A stretch of DNA of 6,361 nt from an uncultured Eubacteriales bacterium (GTDB lineage Bacteria; Bacillota; Clostridia; Oscillospirales; Acutalibacteraceae). The notes beneath the pieces were generated by a model. The model made no database searches, was not told where the DNA came from, and worked only from the letters and a program-made list of their open reading frames with translations. Below are positions 1-4,195 of the stretch, piece by piece. The stretch spans positions 1 through 6,361 of the forward strand of contig CAKTXU010000110.1 of assembly GCA_934630995.1 (NCBI GenBank). Direction: 5' to 3'. How positions within the stretch are numbered: the stretch's first letter is position 1; every line of letters begins with the position of its first letter. The position numbers and the translations under genes were made by a program.

Positions 1-1368
1 GTCCTGTTCACGGTGGCTACAGCTTTCCTGAATAATTGGAAGTGGATGCTTATCGGATACATTCTATCTCATATCGGTTATTCGGGAGCCAATATTTTTT
101 ATGATTCCTTTCTAACCGATGTGACTAGTCGGGAACGCATGGATACGGTATCCTCTTGGGGATATGCTATGGGCTACCTGGGGGGAAGCACGATTCCCTT
201 TGTCCTGTCCATCGCGCTATTGCTGGCAACCGATTTTAGTACCTGGGCAGTCAAGGCGTCCATTTTGCTCACAAGCATCTGGTGGCTCTTCTTTTCCTGG
301 CCGTTGCTTAAAAATGTGCATCAAACACACTATGTAGATACTCCGCCCCGCCACCTGGTTTCCTCCGCATTGGGCAATCTATGGCATACCCTTCGGGATA
401 TCGCTTCCAATAAGGGCCTTTTACTCTTTATGCTTGCCTATTTTTTCTATATTGATGGCGTCAATACCATTATTTCGCTGGCAACCAGTTATGGTACGAC
501 ATTGGGACTGGGGTCCTCCGCCATGATATTGGCGCTTTTAATGACCCAGCTGATTGCCGTTCCCTTTTCCCTGCTATTCAGTCGCCTGGCAAAACGATTC
601 GGCGCCGTTTCCTTAATACTCACGGCTGTTGTCGTCTATTTTATCATCTGTCTGGTTGGCTTTTTTATGGGGCAGCATGTGGAACCTTATCAATTGGAAT
701 ACACCAGACTGGTTGACAAAACCGCTGAGCAAGTACCGCCGCCCGCCACTCTCACCCGCCAAGAGCAGAAGGAGTGGGAAACTATTCTCAACGATATCAA
801 GGAAAACGGAAAAGAGGCATTGGCCGCCGAGCATCGGACAGAGGCTTTTTATAGCGTCAACAAGGACGGTGTTCCTACCGGTGTATTTGGCCACGCTCTG
901 TTCAGGTTGGGTGAAAGGGGCGAAGGTGCTTATCATTTCGCAACGGAGGAAGCACGCTCCGCAGCGGTTCAAATGGTGGAAGCCGTTCGCAACGCTGTTC
1001 TTCCAATTGTGTCAGATGCTGCCACCCAGGTCGCCTATCGGGAAGCGCTCGCCTTCTCTGCCCTGCTATTTTGGTTGATGGCAGTTTTGGTGGGCACTGT
1101 TCAGGGCGGCATTCAGGCCTTATCCCGCTCGCATTTTGGAAAGCTTATACCCGCCGACCGTTCTTCCGAATTCTTCGGTTTCTTCGATATCTTCGGCAAG
1201 TTTGCCGCAGTCATCGGACCGTTTTTATACGCCGCTTTTTATATGCTCACCGGCCGGGCGTCGATCGGTATTATCAGTCTGATGCTGCTTTTCTCAGTGG
1301 GCGGCGTTCTATTGGCTTTCGGGCGCGGCAGAATACAGGAAGCGGAAAATGCGGCGTCTCACACATAA
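1..1368 (+). CDS. UMF1/Atg22-like MFS transporter, 5' end missing
   Basis: This is a probable major facilitator of the UMF1 (Atg22-like) family, a cytoplasmic-membrane permease whose substrate is not known. The frame is open to the left edge. The first start codon in the window (GTG at 13) is internal by family comparison, because helices 1-3 are missing. Numbering from that GTG, family signatures are GANIFYDSFLTDV (25-37), the WGYAMGYLGG segment (49-58), a YIDGVNTI motif (146-153), GGIQALSRSHF (365-375) and SEFFGFFDIFGKFAAVIGP (385-403). About nine membrane segments are visible, near 10-30, 52-72, 80-98, 134-152, 167-188, 198-219, 346-366, 393-412 and 415-436, matching family helices 4-12. 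A hydrophilic stretch of about 125 residues (221-345) between the last two groups is far longer than the short loop I expect there. The next gene starts 9 bases after the stop, so the two probably form an operon. Family assignment is confident; transport direction and substrate are unknown. Confidence 0.88.
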   Translation, partial: VLFTVATAFLNNWKWMLIGYILSHIGYSGANIFYDSFLTDVTSRERMDTVSSWGYAMGYLGGSTIPFVLSIALLLATDFSTWAVKASILLTSIWWLFFSWPLLKNVHQTHYVDTPPRHLVSSALGNLWHTLRDIASNKGLLLFMLAYFFYIDGVNTIISLATSYGTTLGLGSSAMILALLMTQLIAVPFSLLFSRLAKRFGAVSLILTAVVVYFIICLVGFFMGQHVEPYQLEYTRLVDKTAEQVPPPATLTRQEQKEWETILNDIKENGKEALAAEHRTEAFYSVNKDGVPTGVFGHALFRLGERGEGAYHFATEEARSAAVQMVEAVRNAVLPIVSDAATQVAYREALAFSALLFWLMAVLVGTVQGGIQALSRSHFGKLIPADRSSEFFGFFDIFGKFAAVIGPFLYAAFYMLTGRASIGIISLMLLFSVGGVLLAFGRGRIQEAENAASHT

Positions 1369-1377
1369 AGGAAAAGA

Positions 1378-2094
1378 GTGGTTGCCATGGAAGTCATCCC
1401 ATCCCGTGTCCTCAATCTTCTATATGTCTTTTTGGACATCGGATTCCTGCTGTTTCTGCTGATCGTACTGCTGCGATGCAAGAGGTACCAGGCTACACTG
1501 TTCGGCATCTGTGGCGGTCTTCTGTATTTTCTGGTTGATTATGGCGGCTTCTATCTTCTGCTGGGTACCCGTACCGTCGAAGGCGCCGATCCATTCTGGT
1601 TTCTCTTATGGCTGAGCATGAGCTACGGCTTCACCAATTTTATCTGGATATGGCTCTGGCTGGATAGAGACGGACATGCAATGGAATGGTCAGTTCTCAT
1701 CATTTCCGGCTGGCTGGCCGTGGCCCTGCTTAGCCAGAACTTCGGCGGCGATTTCCCGGAAATTCGTATTTCTCGGGGGACAGGCAGCTATCATGGGATT
1801 ATGGCGATACTTCTCTTTGTTGGCTATGCGATTCTTTGCCTACACAATCTGCAGGCAAAAGAAAAAGACCAGCGATATCCGCTGGTCTGGATTCTTGCGA
1901 TCGGTATTCTGGTACAATTCGCCTGGGAATTCGTCCTGCTTATCACCGGTATCCGGGCGCAGGGCTTTGGTCCGCTGTTAGTCAATTCGCTATTGGAGAC
2001 GAATCTAGGACTTCCCTATATCTTTTTTATTCACCGTGCCGTGTCATCCCGGTGGAGTGAGAATCTCAAACGTCTGCCGCCCTCACGCGCATAA
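1378..2094 (+). CDS. Seven-helix integral membrane protein of unknown function
   Basis: I do not recognise this 238-residue protein. Hydrophobic segments lie near residues 12-33, 39-62, 73-95, 104-120, 138-156, 168-190 and 196-219, so it is probably a polytopic inner-membrane protein with seven helices. The third segment and its surroundings are unusually rich in Trp, Phe and Tyr (for example FIWIWLWLDRDG, 88-99). The short basic tail (WSENLKRLPPSR) probably faces the cytoplasm. The GTG at 1378 has AAAGGA (1367-1372) 5 bases upstream. The ATG at 1387, three codons later, is an equally possible start with AAAAGAG upstream of it. The gene sits in the same frame as the transporter before it, separated only by TAA and 9 bases, which suggests co-transcription and perhaps translational coupling. 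Its last 12 bases overlap the convergent deacetylase gene. No enzymatic motif is visible. That it is a real gene is well supported by hydrophobicity, spacing and length; its function is not. Confidence 0.82.
   Translation: MVAMEVIPSRVLNLLYVFLDIGFLLFLLIVLLRCKRYQATLFGICGGLLYFLVDYGGFYLLLGTRTVEGADPFWFLLWLSMSYGFTNFIWIWLWLDRDGHAMEWSVLIISGWLAVALLSQNFGGDFPEIRISRGTGSYHGIMAILLFVGYAILCLHNLQAKEKDQRYPLVWILAIGILVQFAWEFVLLITGIRAQGFGPLLVNSLLETNLGLPYIFFIHRAVSSRWSENLKRLPPSRA
1857..1888 (-). terminator. Intrinsic terminator inside the convergent membrane-protein gene
   Basis: Read on the minus strand there is a perfect 9-bp stem, AGACCAGCG (1888-1880) with CGCTGGTCT (1874-1866). It has a 5-base loop (1879-1875) and is followed at once by TTTTCTTTT (1865-1857). 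This is a textbook rho-independent terminator for leftward transcription, and the plus-strand side has no T tract. It lies about 194 bases beyond the stop codon of the deacetylase gene, inside the coding sequence for the seven-helix protein. The inferred role is to end the deacetylase transcript. Confidence 0.7.
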
Positions 2095-2877
2095 CTCCTG
2101 CAGTGTACCAAAGGTATATCCTGCCGCCTCCCATTTTGTCAGAAGATCATCCAGAATTTCCGCATTGGTTTTCGAGGTGCTGTGAAGCAGAACAACCGCG
2201 CCGGGGTGAATCCGCGTTAACAGCTTATCGAATGCCTGCTCATGGGTGGGCTGTTTATCCACATACCAGTCCACATAGGCCAGACTCCAGAAAAAGGTGA
2301 TATAGCCCATATCACTGGCTTGCTTGAGATTCTGTTCGGAATATTTTCCCTGTGGAGGACGGTAAAATTTGGTCATTTCCTGCCCTGTGGTTTCCTTGTA
2401 TAGCGTCTCAAGAGAATTCAATTCCTTTTTAAAAGCCTCAACGTCCGATATTTTGGACATATCGGGATGATTGTAGGTGTGATTTCCCACCGTGTGTCCT
2501 TCCTCAACCATGCGTTTCACCAGCTCCGGGCTGGTTTTGATGTAATTTCCCACCACAAAAAAAGTTGCCTTGACATTGTGCTTTTTCAAAGCATCCAAAA
2601 TAGCAGGCGTGTACCCGTTCTCATAACCCGCATCAAAGGTGAGATAGATGTTTTTGCTATCCGGGGAACCAGCATAATACGCATGATACTGCTTGAGATA
2701 GTCAGCGGACGCATTGCCTACCGGTGTTTTCCCGTTTTCCCGGAAGCTCAGTCCCCAGTTCGTGTTGACCGCCGCCGTGGTGACACCGGGCCGCAGGCAG
2801 AGGATGGGCAGCCCGATGAGCAGCAGGCAGCAAACCAGTGCAATAACCAAATACCTTTTTTTGATGACAAGAACCAT
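2083..2877 (-). CDS. pdaA: PdaA-like polysaccharide deacetylase (delta-lactam-biosynthetic type)
   Basis: This 264-residue protein resembles PdaA, which removes the acetyl group from N-acetylmuramic acid during muramic delta-lactam formation in spore cortex peptidoglycan. Residues 9-28 form a hydrophobic signal or anchor segment, so the catalytic domain should act outside the membrane. NodB-fold motifs are visible: TFDAGYENGYT (80-90, D82 as the likely catalytic base), GNHTYNH (131-137, H133 and H137), RPPQGKYS (173-180), DWY (203-205) and the LLHS motif (230-233, H232). The N-terminal WGLSF (41-45) and the KNIYLTFD block are typical of PdaA. Ala83 replaces the second Asp of the usual TFDDG motif; PdaA proteins also depart from Asp there. 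ATG at 2877 is the most upstream possible start, because an in-frame stop lies at 2884-2886. GAGG at 2882-2885 sits only 4 bases before the start, and a second GAGG at 2890-2893 sits 12 bases before it. A general cell-wall deacetylase is the alternative. Confidence 0.9.
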   Translation of the reverse strand: MVLVIKKRYLVIALVCCLLLIGLPILCLRPGVTTAAVNTNWGLSFRENGKTPVGNASADYLKQYHAYYAGSPDSKNIYLTFDAGYENGYTPAILDALKKHNVKATFFVVGNYIKTSPELVKRMVEEGHTVGNHTYNHPDMSKISDVEAFKKELNSLETLYKETTGQEMTKFYRPPQGKYSEQNLKQASDMGYITFFWSLAYVDWYVDKQPTHEQAFDKLLTRIHPGAVVLLHSTSKTNAEILDDLLTKWEAAGYTFGTLQELCA

Positions 2878-2910
2878 GATTCCTCACCGCCTCTTTCACT
2901 AAGAGTCCGT

Positions 2911-2946
2911 AATATCACCCTATGGCTGTTTTTGTCCACTTATACC
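2911..2946 (-). promoter_or_regulatory. Candidate promoter(s) for the deacetylase gene
   Basis: Two overlapping minus-strand candidates are visible upstream of the deacetylase start. One is of sigma-A type: TGGACA (2938-2933), 16 bases, GATATT (2916-2911), which matches the consensus at 5 of 6 and 4 of 6 positions. The other resembles a sporulation sigma-E or sigma-G promoter: a GTATA core within 2946-2940, then CATAGGGT (2924-2917) about 14-16 bases on. PdaA is made under forespore sigma-G in Bacillus subtilis, so the second is biologically appealing, but both matches are imperfect and cannot be separated by eye. Confidence 0.3.
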
Positions 2947-3010
2947 ATTGGGAACAAAAAGCAGGGTGTAAAACCTGTCGGACGGGGTATTCTATGAAGG
3001 ACGTCAAAAG

Positions 3011-3018
3011 AAAGGAGG
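3011..3018 (+). promoter_or_regulatory. Strong ribosome binding site for the DUF1540 gene
   Basis: AAAGGAGG lies 8 bases before the ATG at 3027. This fixes the start there rather than at the in-frame ATG at 2994, which has no comparable upstream site. Confidence 0.85.
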
Positions 3019-3026
3019 CTGCCATC

Positions 3027-3197
3027 ATGGATTCTTGCCACGCCAATCACTGCATCAAATGCACCGTACAGCAGTGCGCCAATCACTGTGAGCATGAAAA
3101 TTATTGCGCGCTGGACTGCATCACGGTGGGCACCCACGAAGCACACCCCACTATGGATCAGTGCACTGACTGCAAATCCTTTGAGCTGAGAAAGTGA
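3027..3197 (+). CDS. DUF1540 small cysteine-rich protein
   Basis: This 56-residue protein has nine Cys (4, 9, 12, 17, 21, 27, 31, 46, 49) and six His (5, 8, 20, 23, 37, 40). The pattern, with a CTVQQCANHCEHENYC block (12-27), then CITVGTHEA (31-39) and a closing CTDCKSF (46-52), matches the DUF1540 family common in Clostridia. The family has no established function that I can name. The Cys and His density suggests metal binding, probably zinc, but that is inference. No signal peptide or membrane segment is present, so the product is probably cytoplasmic or spore-associated. It is transcribed divergently from the deacetylase gene, with 149 bases between the starts, and runs towards a GC-rich hairpin that probably ends its transcript. 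It appears to be monocistronic. I found no convincing promoter by eye in the upstream region. Confidence 0.88.
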   Translation: MDSCHANHCIKCTVQQCANHCEHENYCALDCITVGTHEAHPTMDQCTDCKSFELRK

Positions 3198-3219
3198 TTT
3201 CCCTCAGATATCGTTTCAT

Positions 3220-3258
3220 CAGAAGGGACCCGCCGCAAAAGCGGCGGGTCCCCTTTCT
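3220..3258. terminator. GC-rich bidirectional terminator hairpin between convergent genes
   Basis: GGGACCCGCCGC (3225-3236) pairs perfectly with GCGGCGGGTCCC (3241-3252) around an AAAA loop. Flanking CAGAA and TTCTG can lengthen the stem beyond a two-base bulge. It lies between the stop of the DUF1540 gene (3197) and the stop of the convergent cysteine-rich gene (3272), where a shared terminator is expected. The T tracts are poor on both sides (CTTTCTG to the right; TTCTG on the minus strand), so a strong stem or another factor must carry the termination. Confidence 0.75.
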
Positions 3259-3271
3259 GCATGTACGGCGA

Positions 3272-4075
3272 CTATTTTTCGCAGTCGCAGCCCTCGTCCT
3301 TGGGCGGGAAGAATTCGTTGACCGGGAAACACATCTTGCGGAACAGATCACAGGGATTGTCGCTGGCGGGCGTGGTGCATTCTTTGCTGGGCATGCAGTA
3401 GTCGTATACCGGCACCAGCATTTGGACATTGCGGATCAGCTGAACAATTGTGAAGATGCCCAGGGTGACATAGACGATTTTGCCCTCAGGACGGTCGCAG
3501 AAGCAGCCGCCGTACCGCTGCGTGATACATTCCGGGATACATCCGCAGTTGCAGCCGCAACCGCAATTGCAGCAATTGCATTCGCAGGCATCCACCAGAC
3601 GGGCGGCAAGTACCACGGGCTCGGCGATCTGTACGCTGCACCGGGGCATGTTGCGGGTGGGCATCTCCTGGAAATCGGGGGCGTCGCTGCGATATTCACT
3701 GTTGAATACCCGGACGCTGCCTTCACTGCCATACAGGATCACTTTCTTCTGGAAAATACCGACGCCGGTGATCACCGTGCAGGGCACTGCGTGGCCGGAG
3801 TAGACCTCCACCTGGATTTCAAAGAAGAAGGTCAGGTCGCAGGAATAGTAGCCGCGGTTGAAGGGCAGGGCCTCCACATCGATGTACGTCGTTAAAACTT
3901 CCGCTTTTTTCGCACGGACGCTGACCGCATGATCGATCACCATCTGGTCGCGCTCGGTAAAGTATACCCGGAGATCCTCCAGGCAGTCCTTATCCGAGCA
4001 GGAGTCGTAGACCCGTCCGGCGTCGATGCAGACTGCGTCCTTGCAACCATTTTGCACGAAATTGTTGTCAGGCAT
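3272..4075 (-). CDS. Cysteine-rich protein of unknown function
   Basis: This 267-residue protein contains 25 cysteines. I do not recognise a named domain. The N-terminal part has a CKDAVCIDAGRVYDSCSDKDC block (11-31) followed by LEDLRVYF. I believe similar blocks occur in uncharacterised clostridial proteins, but I cannot verify this here. Residues 60-125 look like beta strands (alternating Thr, Val, Ile, Phe and Tyr). A dense cluster of ten Cys occupies 164-183, mostly as Cys-x-Cys, with two more at 191 and 193. A hydrophobic stretch (199-225) follows, but it contains Arg and Asn and reads more like strands than a clear membrane helix. The tail has six further Cys (227-265). No signal peptide is apparent. 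The start is supported by GGGAGGA (4089-4083), 8 bases before the ATG. It lies downstream of pcrA in the same direction, but a candidate promoter is present in the gap. A structural, disulphide-linked (for example spore coat) or metal-binding role is possible but unproven. Confidence 0.82.
   Translation of the reverse strand: MPDNNFVQNGCKDAVCIDAGRVYDSCSDKDCLEDLRVYFTERDQMVIDHAVSVRAKKAEVLTTYIDVEALPFNRGYYSCDLTFFFEIQVEVYSGHAVPCTVITGVGIFQKKVILYGSEGSVRVFNSEYRSDAPDFQEMPTRNMPRCSVQIAEPVVLAARLVDACECNCCNCGCGCNCGCIPECITQRYGGCFCDRPEGKIVYVTLGIFTIVQLIRNVQMLVPVYDYCMPSKECTTPASDNPCDLFRKMCFPVNEFFPPKDEGCDCEK
3563..3580. repeat. Tandem 9-bp repeat encoding part of the Cys cluster
   Basis: GCAATTGCA occurs twice in direct succession, and related GCAGTTGCA and GCCGCAACC units lie just to the left. 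On the minus strand these encode the alternating Cys-Asn and Cys-Gly residues of the cluster. The repeat suggests that the cluster can lengthen or shorten by slippage. Confidence 0.6.
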
Positions 4076-4164
4076 AAGATAATCCTCCCGTTTTGTTGGT
4101 ATGAAGGGAGCACCAGCCTCCAGATGCGGGCGGGAAATGGAGAATGGCTCTGCTTCACTACCAT

Positions 4165-4193
4165 CTTATGTAACAGGAGGATTTCGGTGACAA
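4165..4193 (-). promoter_or_regulatory. Candidate sigma-A promoter for the cysteine-rich gene
   Basis: On the minus strand, TTGTCA (4193-4188, 5 of 6 consensus positions) is followed after exactly 17 bases by CATAAG (4170-4165, 4 of 6). This would give a transcript start near 4158 and a leader of about 80 bases. It begins immediately after the pcrA stop codon. No terminator hairpin with a T tract is visible between pcrA and this gene, so read-through from pcrA is also possible. Confidence 0.33.
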
Positions 4194-4195
4194 AC

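Noticed and set aside
613..972. Minus-strand frame of 119 codons (and the +2 frame 629-1078) over the transporter insertion
   Set aside because: Both are shadows of the transporter gene. The in-frame reading connects the conserved helices on both sides, so the insertion is genuine coding sequence rather than a separate inserted gene.
2297..2315. Hairpin GTGATAT/ATATCAC followed on the minus strand by CTTTTTCT, inside the deacetylase gene
   Set aside because: The 7-bp stem is AT-rich and weak and lies within the gene's own sense coding sequence, so efficient termination there is unlikely. The stronger stem at 1866-1888 is the better terminator.
2557..2592. CACAA and TTGTG followed by CTTTTTC on the plus strand, considered as a terminator for the transporter operon
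   Set aside because: The stem is only 5 bp with a loop of about 17 bases or more, which is too weak to call.
2922..3026. N-terminal extension of the DUF1540 gene using upstream in-frame starts (2922 or 2994)
   Set aside because: The family-like sequence begins at the Cys-rich part, and AAAGGAGG is placed ideally for the ATG at 3027. The upstream starts lack such a site.
3194..3895. Plus-strand open frame of 233 codons overlapping the cysteine-rich gene
   Set aside because: It starts by running through the terminator hairpin, has no ribosome binding site, and is Ala-, Gly- and His-rich because it mirrors the Cys codons opposite. The minus-strand frame has the good ribosome site and start.
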